In this document: positions 15,661-25,660 of the stretch, piece after piece | How positions within the stretch are numbered: the first letter of the stretch is position 1 | How the letters are laid out: each line of letters opens with the position of its first letter | Assembly (NCBI GenBank): GCA_001769035.1 | Contig: MENF01000124.1 | Span: forward strand, 1 to 36,796 | Direction: 5' to 3' | Origin: Bacteroidetes bacterium GWA2_32_17 | Lineage (GTDB): Bacteria > Bacteroidota > Bacteroidia > Bacteroidales > GWA2-32-17 | DNA: 36,796 nt | Notes under the pieces: model-generated | What the model was told of the DNA's origin: nothing | Database searches by the model: none | Seen by the model: only the letters and a program-made list of their open reading frames with translations | Position numbers and translations under genes: made by a program

Positions 15661-16974
15661 ATGCCAAATATCTCAATAAAAGCCACAAATATTTCAAAGA
15701 AGTTTGATGTCAGGAAAGAAAAAATATTTCCAACAGAAGGTTCTTTTTTAAACAAGACAATACATAAGTGTTTTACTGCAAAGTACAAAGAGTTTTGGGC
15801 ATTGAAAGATGTTTCATTTGAAATATATGAAGGAGAATCGGTTGGTATTATTGGTATGAATGGGGCTGGCAAAAGCACTTTACTTAAAATCCTTAGCGAT
15901 ATTATAAGACCTACAACCGGGAAAATTGAAATTGCCGGGCAATTAGCAGCAATACTGGAGCTTGGAGTTGGCTTTCACCCCGAACTTTCAGGAAGGGATA
16001 ATATTTTACTTTATGGAAAAATTCTTGGATTTACAAAAAAACAAATTGAAGAAAAGTTTGATGAAATAGTTGAATTTAGCGAGATAAGAGCGTTTATCGA
16101 CAATCCAATAAAACATTATTCATCGGGTATGTTAATGCGTTTAGGATTTTCTGTAATTGCATTTCTCGAAACGGATATTATTTTATTAGATGAAACGCTT
16201 GCTGTAGGAGATATTAATTTCAAGAGCAAGTGTGTAAATAAAATCATTGACTTAAAAAACTCAAAACGAACCATAGTAATTGTGAGTCATGATATAAATG
16301 AAATTTCCAATTATTGCGACAGAATGTTATTATTGCATGAAGGGCGTATAATAGATTCCGGAACATCAACAAGTATTATTAATAAATATCAACAAGTCCT
16401 AATACAGGACAGGGCATTAAAAGGAGATGCGAGAAGAAATAAATTTAGAAATAATAATATGAACCTGTTGTATGATGAACAAGTAAAAAACCTAAAGACT
16501 TCCATAGATTTTGAGGAATCAAACCTTCAGGTACAATCTTCTTCGTTTAGACTTATTTCAGCTTCTATTAGCTCTTTAAATTCAATAGATTTAGAACAAA
16601 ATGATTTTCCTATTGACAAAGAGATCCATGTATCTATCAAAGTAAAATACCTCGGCGGAAAAGCAGACATGGCTTTTGGTGTAAGGGATTTTATGAATAA
16701 CAGAATTTTTGGGAACTTTGTTTTTATGACAAATAAAGCAAATATTAACAAAAATGGCAGTTATCAATTAAACTGGATTATTCCACCTAATATTTTTAAT
16801 GAGGGTATTTTTAAACTGGGAGTTGTGCTATATGATGAGCAATATCAACAAGTATATACCATACACGAGTTATTGATTTTTAAAACAGTTGACAAAAATA
16901 AAATAGCAAATGACTTTACTTTTTTTACACCCGTTAAACCAATGATTGAATTTAATTTCAATCAAATAGATTAA
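15661..16974 (+). CDS. wzt: ABC exporter ATPase with C-terminal extension (Wzt-like)
   Basis: The 437-residue protein has a nucleotide-binding domain with Walker A GMNGAGKST at 65-73, signature YSSGM at 153-157, Walker B IILLDE at about 173-178, and the H-loop in VSHD (His210). The first 40 residues contain the extended loop typical of polysaccharide exporters. Residues about 270-437 form a beta-rich C-terminal domain like the carbohydrate-binding domain of Wzt proteins, which recognises the non-reducing end of the finished glycan. That implies the exported polymer carries a defined terminal modification, which could be one of the sulfate, carbamoyl or methyl groups made by this locus. It converges on the sulfotransferase gene 9 nt away. 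Confidence 0.9.
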   Translation: MPNISIKATNISKKFDVRKEKIFPTEGSFLNKTIHKCFTAKYKEFWALKDVSFEIYEGESVGIIGMNGAGKSTLLKILSDIIRPTTGKIEIAGQLAAILELGVGFHPELSGRDNILLYGKILGFTKKQIEEKFDEIVEFSEIRAFIDNPIKHYSSGMLMRLGFSVIAFLETDIILLDETLAVGDINFKSKCVNKIIDLKNSKRTIVIVSHDINEISNYCDRMLLLHEGRIIDSGTSTSIINKYQQVLIQDRALKGDARRNKFRNNNMNLLYDEQVKNLKTSIDFEESNLQVQSSSFRLISASISSLNSIDLEQNDFPIDKEIHVSIKVKYLGGKADMAFGVRDFMNNRIFGNFVFMTNKANINKNGSYQLNWIIPPNIFNEGIFKLGVVLYDEQYQQVYTIHELLIFKTVDKNKIANDFTFFTPVKPMIEFNFNQID

Positions 16975-16983
16975 TGTTTTATC

Positions 16984-17859
16984 TTAGTCTTCAAAAAATA
17001 CAGCCCACTCTGTTCCGACAAAACGCTCTTTAAGTTCCCAGTAATTTGAAATTACATCAGAAAGTTTCTTGTTATTTATTTTGATTAACCGGCTTGTCAA
17101 CTTACAATAGTCAACACCTAGAAAATCTAATACTTTTTTTTGTTCTTCAACGGAATTCGATACAAGGTCCTCGTAATAAAGATTTAGCATCTGGCCGGGT
17201 GCAAAATAATTCTGATACTTTTCAACAAAACCGCTAATCTTAATAAACTCTTTAAGGCAATCTTCATATTTCAACTCTATCTTATAATTATCAGGAAGAA
17301 TAGAATCGCTCTTTTTTTCAACAACTTTTGAATGAAACTCGGCATTATTGTCAATAACCAATTCTTTATTCTCTTTACTAACAGCACCCCATATTTTTGT
17401 ATTTTCAGCAATCATATCAGATAAGTGTATCCTTAGGATATTTCTTCTTTGTAAGTGAATAATCTTCACTTCAGGCAATGTTCTTATATATTCAAGAATT
17501 TGTGGGTGTCCGGTTTTGTAAACCATTTTAAAACCAACTGCCTTAATATTTTCGTTAAAATTCCGGAATATTCTTTTTTTTAGAAACTCGCGCGGATATT
17601 TATCTCTATATTCTAATGTTTGCTTGCTTCGCGGGTTTGGATATCCCGGATATACAAATCCTAATTTACCATTTTCAAACAATGTTGCATATGCAACAAT
17701 AGCTGAATGCGATCGTAACAGATCCAGAAAATAATTAGCACCTGTACGCCTGTATGTAAGTATAATAAATTTTTGATACGACTTGTTGTTTCCTTTCAGA
17801 TGTTCATTGGTATATTTTGAATTCTGAAAAAATTCCGAAATTTTAAGAAAGATACTCAT
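16984..17859 (-). CDS. Sulfotransferase (PAPS-dependent)
   Basis: About 291 residues. The 5'-phosphosulfate loop is FIILTYRRTGANYFLDLLRS, near residues 26-45. The 3'-phosphate segment is IIHLQRRNILRIHLSDMIA. Both are placed as in bacterial carbohydrate sulfotransferases of the Stf0/LPS type. The C-terminus holds the helical YYEDLV block typical of the family. It would transfer sulfate from PAPS to a glycan hydroxyl. The start chosen is ATG at 17859; an in-frame TTG at 17880 is also possible. The duplicated remnant at 12495-12572 starts at the position equivalent to 17859, which supports this choice. It differs clearly from the other two sulfotransferases in this window, so it probably has a different target. 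Confidence 0.8.
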   Translation of the reverse strand: MSIFLKISEFFQNSKYTNEHLKGNNKSYQKFIILTYRRTGANYFLDLLRSHSAIVAYATLFENGKLGFVYPGYPNPRSKQTLEYRDKYPREFLKKRIFRNFNENIKAVGFKMVYKTGHPQILEYIRTLPEVKIIHLQRRNILRIHLSDMIAENTKIWGAVSKENKELVIDNNAEFHSKVVEKKSDSILPDNYKIELKYEDCLKEFIKISGFVEKYQNYFAPGQMLNLYYEDLVSNSVEEQKKVLDFLGVDYCKLTSRLIKINNKKLSDVISNYWELKERFVGTEWAVFFED

Positions 17860-17894
17860 ATTACAACAATTTTTCTTCAATATTTTTAATTGTG

Positions 17895-17902
17895 CAAAAT
17901 TA
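17895..17902 (-). promoter_or_regulatory. Putative -7 box of the sulfotransferase gene
   Basis: TAATTTTG on the minus strand matches TAnnTTTG, 36 nt before the chosen ATG at 17859. No clear TTG -33 box is present. The 245-nt gap 17881-18125 otherwise shows only the homology with 12573-12680 noted for the remnant. Confidence 0.35.
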
Positions 17903-18125
17903 ATATAAATAAAGTACCGTCTTTATTAATCTGCATTGTTTTTAAACAGATTCTAAAGACTATTTATATATACTTACAGGTTTTCATTGATAAAATATCT
18001 TATATCAGATATCTGCCTGTTGAGTCAAGCATTTGAATTTCACCAGAATATAATTTCAGTAGCTATGAACAACACTAATGGACTGCAACAAAAATATAAA
18101 GAAAATTCTGCATAGGACTATGTGA

Positions 18126-19673
18126 TTAGCAAACCATATATGATTTTACACTTAATTTATGGTAATCCTCGTAAGGAAATAGTTTGCCAAAAATTCTTGC
18201 TTCAAATGGAAATTTCATAAAATTAAATTTGATGCGAAAACAAATTGCAGGATATAGCAATATATTCAGAATAAATCCCAAGAAACGATATTTAAGAGGA
18301 AAACTCTTAAAGAAAGACAAATCGGTAAATAAAAAATAAAATTTAACATAATCATTCATAACTCTTTGATAATGCGGTTTTGTCCATGGTGCAATATAAT
18401 CAAATGTGAAACTATGATTGAAGAATTCAACAATTTCCTTTGTTGTTGATGGTGGTGTAAAACCTTTTTCTATACTTTTCTGATAAAGAGCTGTTTTTGG
18501 TATGGGCACAAAAAAACGTATTTTAATATATAATTTCGGATTAATTAGTAATGCTTTGCCCATCAAATTCAGCGATTTCCAGAAATCATTATCTGGGTTA
18601 AGCGGGAAACAACTCATTAAAAATATACGTGCAATTATTTTATGTTTCTTAAGTAATTTTACAACTTCTAATGTATTTTTAACTTTAATTTTTTTATTTA
18701 TCATGTCAAGCGTTTTCTGATCGCCAGATTCGGCTCCCAATCTTATATCTCGGCATCCAGCTCTATAAATAAGCCTAATGTCATCGTCTGTGTACTTTTT
18801 CAGAAAATAACCAATATGTGCAAACCCTCCCCAGGTAAGTGAAAGTTCGGAATTAATCATTTCGTGACAGAATTCAAGAACAAATTTTTTATTTGCGAAA
18901 ATATTTTCATCCCAGAAAGTTACGTGCGAAATATTAGCTCGTTCTTTAAAGTATTTCAAATCATTAATTATATCCGGTATTTTTTTCGCATACCATTTAC
19001 TACCAAAAACCTGCACCACACTACAAAAACCACAACTATTACTGCAACCATAAGTAGCAATATAATCAACACCCCTCTGACCATCAGGAATTATTTTATT
19101 AATATCAATAAGTCTGTTAATATCAATTAAATCAATGTTTACTTTTGGAAATATTTCAGGATTAACAAGTTTATCATTCTTATTGATAACAACATTCCCA
19201 TTTTTTTTGTATCCTAATCCTGCAATATCCTCAATATCTTCGCCTGCAAGTATTCTTTCGGTAAATGTTTTGAATGGAATCTCACCCTGTCCCATACACA
19301 CATAATCTGCATAACCGTCTTTTAGCAATACTTCCGGGAAAACAGTAGGAAACCAGCCTCCCCATATTACAGGCGCATTTGTAATTTGTTTTAAAGATTT
19401 AGTGAATTTTATTCCGCCTTCAATCTGTCGTCCTAACAATGAGCTTACTCCAACAAAGAGCAGGTTATCTTTGTAATTTGTTATTATATCTGCATAATTA
19501 TCTTCAAATCTTTCATCAATAATAATTACATTAATATCAAGATGGCGTATCATTCGCTCAAGACTGAGAAGTGCCCATGGAATATTCGAAATCATGGCTT
19601 TTTGTTTTTCTATCTGTCTTCCACCGCCTGATTCAGATAAAGGAAAAAATAATATGACAACTTTTTTGTTCAT
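18126..19673 (-). CDS. B12-binding-type radical SAM protein, paralogue 1
   Basis: The 515-residue protein has an N-terminal Rossmann-like cobalamin-binding domain (about 1-150) with VGVSSLLGRQI, PVIWGGWFPTVFPE and DYVCMGQGEIPF. No DxHxxG is seen, so any cobalamin would bind base-off without a protein histidine. The radical SAM core carries C210-x3-C214-x2-C217 (YGCSNSCGFC), then FWDENIFANKKF, GAESGDQ and a barrel to about 380. The C-terminal 130 residues hold the paralogue-specific PFFLP-like motif FPLKYRF and FPFEARIFGKLFP. Such enzymes commonly methylate unreactive carbons or rearrange skeletons. It carries a longer N-terminal insertion (GGGRQIEKQKAMISN) than its neighbours. A TATATTTG box lies at 19705-19712 on its strand. 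Confidence 0.88.
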   Translation of the reverse strand: MNKKVVILFFPLSESGGGRQIEKQKAMISNIPWALLSLERMIRHLDINVIIIDERFEDNYADIITNYKDNLLFVGVSSLLGRQIEGGIKFTKSLKQITNAPVIWGGWFPTVFPEVLLKDGYADYVCMGQGEIPFKTFTERILAGEDIEDIAGLGYKKNGNVVINKNDKLVNPEIFPKVNIDLIDINRLIDINKIIPDGQRGVDYIATYGCSNSCGFCSVVQVFGSKWYAKKIPDIINDLKYFKERANISHVTFWDENIFANKKFVLEFCHEMINSELSLTWGGFAHIGYFLKKYTDDDIRLIYRAGCRDIRLGAESGDQKTLDMINKKIKVKNTLEVVKLLKKHKIIARIFLMSCFPLNPDNDFWKSLNLMGKALLINPKLYIKIRFFVPIPKTALYQKSIEKGFTPPSTTKEIVEFFNHSFTFDYIAPWTKPHYQRVMNDYVKFYFLFTDLSFFKSFPLKYRFLGFILNILLYPAICFRIKFNFMKFPFEARIFGKLFPYEDYHKLSVKSYMVC

Positions 19674-19704
19674 TAAAAATTTAGCTAATAATAATGTTTC
19701 TTTA

Positions 19705-19712
19705 CAAATATA
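19705..19712 (-). promoter_or_regulatory. Putative -7 box before radical SAM paralogue 1
   Basis: TATATTTG on the minus strand, 32 nt before the ATG at 19673, in the 65-nt gap after paralogue 2. No -33 box is evident. It may give paralogue 1 its own transcript in addition to read-through. Confidence 0.35.
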
Positions 19713-19738
19713 ACCATGATATTCGGTAATTCATTCTC

Positions 19739-21271
19739 TCACGCATGTTCCCTTAAATATCTTGTTTTATTAATAGATATCGAAAAGAAAAAAGGTTGTT
19801 CTTTTTTTGACTGTAATATTTTTCGAAATAATTTTGCTTCAATTGGAAACTTTATCAAATTTAATTTAAACCTAAAATAAATGATAGGATACATTAAAAT
19901 ATTCAATAAAAAGGCAAATGGTCGCAATTTTAAAGGAAAAGTTTTAAAATAATAAGGATTTGCATACAGAAAGTAAAAAAAAACAAAATTTCTCAATTCT
20001 TTATAAAAATCCTTATTGTACCACGGGGCATCAGTTTTATTATAAATATAAGCGATAAGTTCATTTGTTGTAATAGGAGAAATAAAACCTTTTTCAGTAC
20101 TCATATCAAACAAAGGTGATTTTGGAAAAGGTTTATAGAATGCAATGTCTATCTCAGCTTTGTGGTCAATAAGTATTGCTTTCCCAATCATATTTAAAGT
20201 TAACCAAAAATCCTTTTCAGGATTAAGGGGAAAACAAAGCATGGTATGAAGCCGGATGCGGATATTATGCTTTTTGCAGACTTTTACTATTTTTAAATTG
20301 TCTTCGACCTTTAATTTTTTATTAACAAGGTCAATAACTTCCTGATCGCCCGATTCAGCACCAAATTTTAATCTTCTGCAACCTGCTTTATAAATAACCC
20401 TGATATCCTCATCTGAAAAATTTCTTAAAAAATAGTCCACATGGGCTTGGGCATCCCAAGTAAACGAAAATCCTGCTTGGATTATCGCATTGCATAATTC
20501 CAGCACAAACCTCTTACCAGCAAAAAAATTATTGTCGCAGAAAATGACATAAGAAATACCGGCTTTTTCTATCAAATATCTCAACTCCTCAATGATTTCA
20601 GGTATTCTTTTTGGGAACCAATTCCCTTCATAAGCCGTAGCAAGATTACAAAAAGTACAATGATTTGTGCACCCAATGCTTGCTAAATAATCAATTCCAC
20701 GGGATCCGAGCTTTTCTTTCCCATTTAAATCTATAATACGGTTTGGGTCAATCAATGTCATATCTATGCGGGGAAAAGTATCTGTTTTGATAAGCCCTTT
20801 ATTGGGATTAATGAAAATATTCCCATTTTTTCTATACCCGATACCTGGTATATCCGAAATATCTTCATTCGAAATCATTCTTTCGGTAAAAGTTTTGAAA
20901 GGCACCTCACCCTGACCAACACAAATATAATCAGTATAATTGTCATTTAATATCATTTCAGGGAAAACGGTCGGGAACCAACCTCCCCATATTACAGGAG
21001 CACCGGTAATTGATTTTACAGTTTCCGAAAACTTTATTCCACTTACAATTTGATATCCAGCAATTGCGCTAACTCCAGCAAACAAAAGCCTTCCCTTTGT
21101 ATTTTGAACGATGTTATTGTAATCTTTATCAAAACGTTCTTCAATTAAAATAATTTCGATATCCAAATGTCGGATCATTCTTTCAAGATAAATTAAATTC
21201 CAGGGATAGTCTAAATTATTGCCCTTTGGACTTGACAACGGATTAAACAATATAACTGCTTTTTTATTCAT
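19739..21271 (-). CDS. B12-binding-type radical SAM protein, paralogue 2
   Basis: The 510-residue protein has the same architecture as its neighbours. The cobalamin-type domain has FAGVSAIAGYQI and APVIWGGWFPTVFPEM, and the cluster motif is C201-x3-C205-x2-C208 (IGCTNHCTFC). The motif FKFGAESGDQEVIDLVNKK and the C-terminal FPLKLRPFAF, FPIEAKLFRKI follow. It is closest by eye to paralogue 3 (shared APVIWGGWFPTVFPEMILND). The gap to paralogue 3 is 30 nt, so they are co-transcribed. The protein appears intact and full length; its substrate is unknown. Confidence 0.88.
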   Translation of the reverse strand: MNKKAVILFNPLSSPKGNNLDYPWNLIYLERMIRHLDIEIILIEERFDKDYNNIVQNTKGRLLFAGVSAIAGYQIVSGIKFSETVKSITGAPVIWGGWFPTVFPEMILNDNYTDYICVGQGEVPFKTFTERMISNEDISDIPGIGYRKNGNIFINPNKGLIKTDTFPRIDMTLIDPNRIIDLNGKEKLGSRGIDYLASIGCTNHCTFCNLATAYEGNWFPKRIPEIIEELRYLIEKAGISYVIFCDNNFFAGKRFVLELCNAIIQAGFSFTWDAQAHVDYFLRNFSDEDIRVIYKAGCRRLKFGAESGDQEVIDLVNKKLKVEDNLKIVKVCKKHNIRIRLHTMLCFPLNPEKDFWLTLNMIGKAILIDHKAEIDIAFYKPFPKSPLFDMSTEKGFISPITTNELIAYIYNKTDAPWYNKDFYKELRNFVFFYFLYANPYYFKTFPLKLRPFAFLLNILMYPIIYFRFKLNLIKFPIEAKLFRKILQSKKEQPFFFSISINKTRYLREHA

Positions 21272-21301
21272 TAAAAGTGTAAAGTTATTTCTTTAATTAT
21301 G

Positions 21302-22825
21302 CTATTTTAATTTTCTGTTTTTATTAAAAGATATTGTATCAAAAAATATAATCTCTTTTCTAGGCTGTGCAACTCTTTTAAAGAGTTTGGCTTCAATGGG
21401 AAATCTCATCCAATTAAATTTAAACCTAATATATATGATAGGATACATGAACATATTTAATACAAACATAATAGGTCGCTTTATTAGAGGAAATGTCTTG
21501 AAATAATAAGGGTCAGTGAATAAAAAATAAAAATTCAGGAAATTGTCCAGTGCCTTATGATAGTCTCTTTTATACCATGGAGCAAAAGCTTTATCGGATA
21601 AAGTAGTTACAAGCTCAGCTGTTGTTGAAGAGCAAACATAACCTTTTTCAACGCACAATTTATACAGAGCTGTTTTGGGTATAGGCTTATAAAATGTTAT
21701 GATTATCGCAAGACTTCGATCTATGAGTAGTCCTTTTCCAATCATATTCAACGTTCGCCAGAAATCTCTGTCGGGATTATTGGGAAAACAAAGCATTGTA
21801 AGATATTTTACTTGAATATTATGCTTTTTTAGCAGTTTTACAATATTTAGGTTGTCTTTAACCTGTGTTTTTTTATTAACTAAATCAAGAACATCCTGAT
21901 CACCCGATTCGGCTCCGACTTTTATTCTTCTGCAACCCGATTTATACATTAATAGAATATCATCATCCGAATAGGTTTTTAAAAAAAAGCCAACATGCGT
22001 CTCAGCCTCCCAAGTAAGTTCAAGCCCTGACTGGATTTTTTCATCGCAGAATTCTAAAACAAATTTCTTACTTGCGAAAAAATTATCATCCCAGAACTGG
22101 ATATGAGTTAGCGAAGCTTTTCCCTTCAGATATTTAAGATCTTCGATAACTTCATTTACTTTTTTAGGAAACCAATGTCCTCCAATGTATAAGGTCATGT
22201 TACAAAAAGTGCAACTATGTGGACACCCTGTTGAAGCCAAATAATCTGTATCGCGATACCTTTGTTCAACTATCCCATTTAAATCTATTAGTCGGTTTAC
22301 ATCAATTAATGAAATATTAATACGAGGAAAATTATCCGGATTGATAAGTTTTGAATGAGGATTAATAATAATAACTCCATCTTTTTTTTGCCCGAGTCCT
22401 GCTATATTCGAAACATCTTCTTTTGCAAGCATTCTTTCAGTAAAAGTTCTAAAAGGAACTTCGCCTTGTCCCACGCAAACATAATCAGCATAACCATCGT
22501 TTAAAATCATTTCTGGAAAAACGGTAGGAAACCAACCTCCCCAAATTACAGGAGCTCCGGTAATTGATTTTACAGCTTCCGAAAACTTGAGCCCCCCTAC
22601 AATCTGGTGTCCTGTTATTGAACTCACTCCTGCAAAAAGTAGCCTTCTATTGATTTTTCGAATAATATCAATGTAATCCTTATTTAATCGCTCATCAATA
22701 AGAATAACCTCAATATCCAGATGCCTGACCATTCTTTCAAGATAAACCAAAGGCCAAGGATAATTAGTATCATCCCCTGCTGAAGTGGACGATGGGTAAA
22801 ATAGTATGATAGCTTTTTTATTCAT
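21302..22825 (-). CDS. B12-binding-type radical SAM protein, paralogue 3
   Basis: The 507-residue protein has cluster cysteines C201, C205 and C208 (TGCPHSCTFC). The cobalamin-type domain contains GVSSITGHQIVGG and VIWGGWFPTVFPE. The core contains FWDDNFFASKKF and KVGAESGDQDVLDLVNKK, and the tail has FPIEAKLFKRV. It has its own promoter (22833-22860). The next paralogue follows after 30 nt. Strong conservation of FWDDNFF, GAESGDQ and the C-terminal FPIEA motif across all five copies suggests the same reaction type, while divergence in the region after residue 380 could tune the acceptor. Confidence 0.88.
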   Translation of the reverse strand: MNKKAIILFYPSSTSAGDDTNYPWPLVYLERMVRHLDIEVILIDERLNKDYIDIIRKINRRLLFAGVSSITGHQIVGGLKFSEAVKSITGAPVIWGGWFPTVFPEMILNDGYADYVCVGQGEVPFRTFTERMLAKEDVSNIAGLGQKKDGVIIINPHSKLINPDNFPRINISLIDVNRLIDLNGIVEQRYRDTDYLASTGCPHSCTFCNMTLYIGGHWFPKKVNEVIEDLKYLKGKASLTHIQFWDDNFFASKKFVLEFCDEKIQSGLELTWEAETHVGFFLKTYSDDDILLMYKSGCRRIKVGAESGDQDVLDLVNKKTQVKDNLNIVKLLKKHNIQVKYLTMLCFPNNPDRDFWRTLNMIGKGLLIDRSLAIIITFYKPIPKTALYKLCVEKGYVCSSTTAELVTTLSDKAFAPWYKRDYHKALDNFLNFYFLFTDPYYFKTFPLIKRPIMFVLNMFMYPIIYIRFKFNWMRFPIEAKLFKRVAQPRKEIIFFDTISFNKNRKLK

Positions 22826-22832
22826 CTGCCTG

Positions 22833-22860
22833 CAAGTATAACTTTTTTATATCACATCAA
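22833..22860 (-). promoter_or_regulatory. Promoter before radical SAM paralogue 3
   Basis: On the minus strand TTGATG (22860-22855) and TATACTTG (22840-22833) lie 14 nt apart. The -7 box deviates from TAnnTTTG at one base. The start codon at 22825 is only 8 nt beyond, so a transcript from here would have a very short leader or be leaderless. Confidence 0.4.
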
Positions 22861-22962
22861 GATTACTAAACTAAACAACTATTACAACCTTTTAATTCAT
22901 CACCCGATTTGTTGATTAATAAATTTCCAGCCACTTATTTATTTTTTGAACCACTCACAAGT

Positions 22963-24501
22963 TTAATCCTCTGCTACTATCTTTGAATACTTTGCTTTAT
23001 TGAAAGATTTCGTATCTAAAAATGTTATCTCTTTTGCTGAAGGGATAATTTTCCTGAGAATTCTTGCTTCAATCGGGAACTTCATCCAATTAAGTTTAAA
23101 CCGGATAAAAACAATAGGATACAAGAATAAGCTTAACAACAGCATAATCGGACGATATTTTAAAGGGAAAGTCATAAAATAAAACGGACTTGCAAATAAA
23201 AAATAAAAATTCACAAAATTATCCCTTTCCTTTCGATAATTCCTTTTATACCAAGGAGGGTCAGTTTTATTTGGAAAAGAATCAATAAGTTCATTTGTCG
23301 TTAAAGGATCTACAAAACCATTATCAAGACATAACTGGTATATTGTCGTTCCTGCTATGGGTTTAAAGAACTTAATGCCAACTTCTACAGCTCGGTCAAT
23401 CAGAACTGCCCTCCCTACTATATTCATCGTTGCCCAAAAATCTTTATCCGGGTCAGGTGGAAAACAAATCATAAAATGAAGGCGAGTTCGAATATTGTGT
23501 TTTTTACATAATCTAACCATCTCCAGATTCTCTTCAACACGAGTTTTTTTATTCAACATATCAAGCGTTTCTTGGTCGCCCGATTCGGCACCAATCATTA
23601 ATCTTCTGCATCCTGCCTTATACATAAGTTGGATATCTTCATCTGAATAATTTTTTAAAAAATTGTGCACCTGGGATTGGGCAGTCCAGGTCAGCGATAG
23701 TCCCGAACTGATTAATTCATTACAAAACTCAAGTGAAAACTTTTTATTTGTAAAAAAATTATCGTCCCAGAAAATAACCTGAGATATGGACGCTTTTTCT
23801 TTGTAATATTTCAGGTCATCAATAACCTCAGATTTTTTTTTAGCATACCACTTCTGCTGAAAAATATGAGCACTGCTGCAATAATTGCATTTATGCGGGC
23901 AACCATAGCTTGCCGTATAAAATAAAACACGAAATTCGGGTGCAACTTTTCCATTTAAGTCTATCAGACTATTTAAATCAATAAGTGTCCTGTCAATTAA
24001 AGGAAAAGAATTTGGATTAACAAGCCCTAAATTTGAATTGACAAATGTCTGTCCATTTTTTTTATAACCAATCCCCGGAATATCAGATATATCTTCGCTT
24101 GAAAGCATTCTTTCGGTAAAAGCTTTGAATGGTAGTTCTCCCTGTCCTATGCAAACGTAATCAGCATAACCATCGTTTAATACTAGCTTAGGATATGCTG
24201 TCGCAAACCATCCTCCCCAAATAATCGGTGCTCCGGTTATTGATTTTACAGTTTCTGAAAATTTGACCCCGTTCTTAACTTGAGGTCCCACAACTGCACT
24301 TACGCCAGCAAAAAGCAATCTTCCTTGAGTTTGACGAATAATATCGGTGTAATTTCTGTTTAATTGTTCATCAAGGAGAATAATTTCAATATCCAAATGC
24401 CTGACCATTCTCTCAAGGTGTAGTAATGCCACCGGAAACACTAGGTGAATGCCTACATCCTTAACAATAGGGAAAAACAGTATGATAGCTTTTTTATTCA
24501 T
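22963..24501 (-). CDS. B12-binding-type radical SAM protein, paralogue 4
   Basis: The 512-residue protein has cluster cysteines C201, C205 and C208 (YGCPHKCNYC). It differs from paralogues 1-3 in key places: APIIWGGWFATAYPKLVL instead of FPTVFPE, and FRVLFYTASYG before the cluster instead of the DYLAS/DYIAT run. It retains FWDDNFFTNKKF, GAESGDQETLDMLNKK and the FPIEARILRKI tail. It may therefore act on a different position or substrate. It lies 26 nt after the sulfotransferase gene on the same strand and probably shares its transcript. Confidence 0.88.
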   Translation of the reverse strand: MNKKAIILFFPIVKDVGIHLVFPVALLHLERMVRHLDIEIILLDEQLNRNYTDIIRQTQGRLLFAGVSAVVGPQVKNGVKFSETVKSITGAPIIWGGWFATAYPKLVLNDGYADYVCIGQGELPFKAFTERMLSSEDISDIPGIGYKKNGQTFVNSNLGLVNPNSFPLIDRTLIDLNSLIDLNGKVAPEFRVLFYTASYGCPHKCNYCSSAHIFQQKWYAKKKSEVIDDLKYYKEKASISQVIFWDDNFFTNKKFSLEFCNELISSGLSLTWTAQSQVHNFLKNYSDEDIQLMYKAGCRRLMIGAESGDQETLDMLNKKTRVEENLEMVRLCKKHNIRTRLHFMICFPPDPDKDFWATMNIVGRAVLIDRAVEVGIKFFKPIAGTTIYQLCLDNGFVDPLTTNELIDSFPNKTDPPWYKRNYRKERDNFVNFYFLFASPFYFMTFPLKYRPIMLLLSLFLYPIVFIRFKLNWMKFPIEARILRKIIPSAKEITFLDTKSFNKAKYSKIVAED

Positions 24502-24527
24502 GCACAGAAAAATTGAAGTTTATATGC

Positions 24528-25424
24528 TTATAGAGGATATCCATATTTTTGAATTGATACAAAACCATAATTGTCTATCAGTTGTTTATTCGATTCTTTA
24601 TAATATTCCCTGATTTCAAAAGCCAGCTTTTCTCCTAGCAATTTATCCCGATTAATCTTATTTCCCCATACCAAATATTTATTCATTTTATCTATCCGTT
24701 TATTTATCAAGGTATAAATCCACGGCAAATTTATAATATTTTCTTTTGGTTTTGGTCCAGTAGCAATAAGCATATTAGTATGCCTTACTAAAAATGCTAA
24801 TCCCAAACGAAGTTTTTCGTTTGATTTTGTAAAGGACAATTCGTTAATATCAATATCAAGACCGAAACGCTTGATATAATTTTGCAAAAATAACCTGTTG
24901 TTTTCCAGAAATTCTTCATACACAAAAACGTGGACATTATTTTTTCCAAAATACTCCTGATAAAGATTGATTAGCTTGAAATAGTTTAAAAACTCAAAGT
25001 TAATCGTGTTGCTATTTGTTGTAACATCAGAGTTGAAAAGTTTATCAATTTTAAATGTGCAACCGCGTTTCAGGTAACTTGAATAAAGTGATGGAATAAA
25101 ATCAAGTTGATTTCTGATAAAAATAATTATGGTAGCATCAGGAAAAAGGTTTTTCAGGTTTTTTATAAAAAAAGGTCTGTATTGCCCATTATTCCAATTA
25201 CCATTTACAAGACCTGTAAAAATATGCGTAGCAATAATTTGTAATTCTTTTGTATTTTGCAGTTTATCAGAATTAATATTAAAATGCTCATTCCCTTCTG
25301 TAATGTCAAATGAAATATCATCATAATAAATCACTGTTGCGTTATTAACTTTAGGGTAAAAGTGGCTAATTAACCATGTGGTTGCTGTTTTTGGATAACC
25401 AATATGGATTATCGTTTTTGTCAT
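24528..25424 (-). CDS. Sulfotransferase, second type
   Basis: About 298 residues. The PAPS 5'-phosphosulfate loop is at the extreme N-terminus: TIIHIGYPKTATTWLISHFY. The 3'-phosphate segment is TIIIFIRNQLDFIPSLYSSY. The closing NIHVFVYEEFLENN-like block follows (NNVHVFVYEEFLENNRLF). The start is ATG at 25424, because the family begins directly before the IIHIGYPKT loop; 13 more in-frame codons upstream (ATG 25463) look spurious. It is a clear paralogue of the sulfotransferase at 29242, sharing IHIGYPKT, YEEFLENN and the YKES/SKSNKQLIDNY ending. It is first in the minus-strand operon leading to paralogue 4. Confidence 0.8.
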   Translation of the reverse strand: MTKTIIHIGYPKTATTWLISHFYPKVNNATVIYYDDISFDITEGNEHFNINSDKLQNTKELQIIATHIFTGLVNGNWNNGQYRPFFIKNLKNLFPDATIIIFIRNQLDFIPSLYSSYLKRGCTFKIDKLFNSDVTTNSNTINFEFLNYFKLINLYQEYFGKNNVHVFVYEEFLENNRLFLQNYIKRFGLDIDINELSFTKSNEKLRLGLAFLVRHTNMLIATGPKPKENIINLPWIYTLINKRIDKMNKYLVWGNKINRDKLLGEKLAFEIREYYKESNKQLIDNYGFVSIQKYGYPL

Positions 25425-25660
25425 AATATTTGGCAAATATAAAATAAAAACTAAAAAAAACAATCGTAAAAATCAGTATAATTGGTTATTCTTATTATTT
25501 TAATGAAAAATGATATGCCTTGAATTTAGTAAATGTCAATAAATAATGTGAGTTCTACCTAATTTTTAGAACTGGGTTAATTGTTTTAATTTCACAAATT
25601 ATCAGGTAATTGCCTTGCTTATTTTGAAAAAACTTAAATGATTATTCTAAATTATTATAA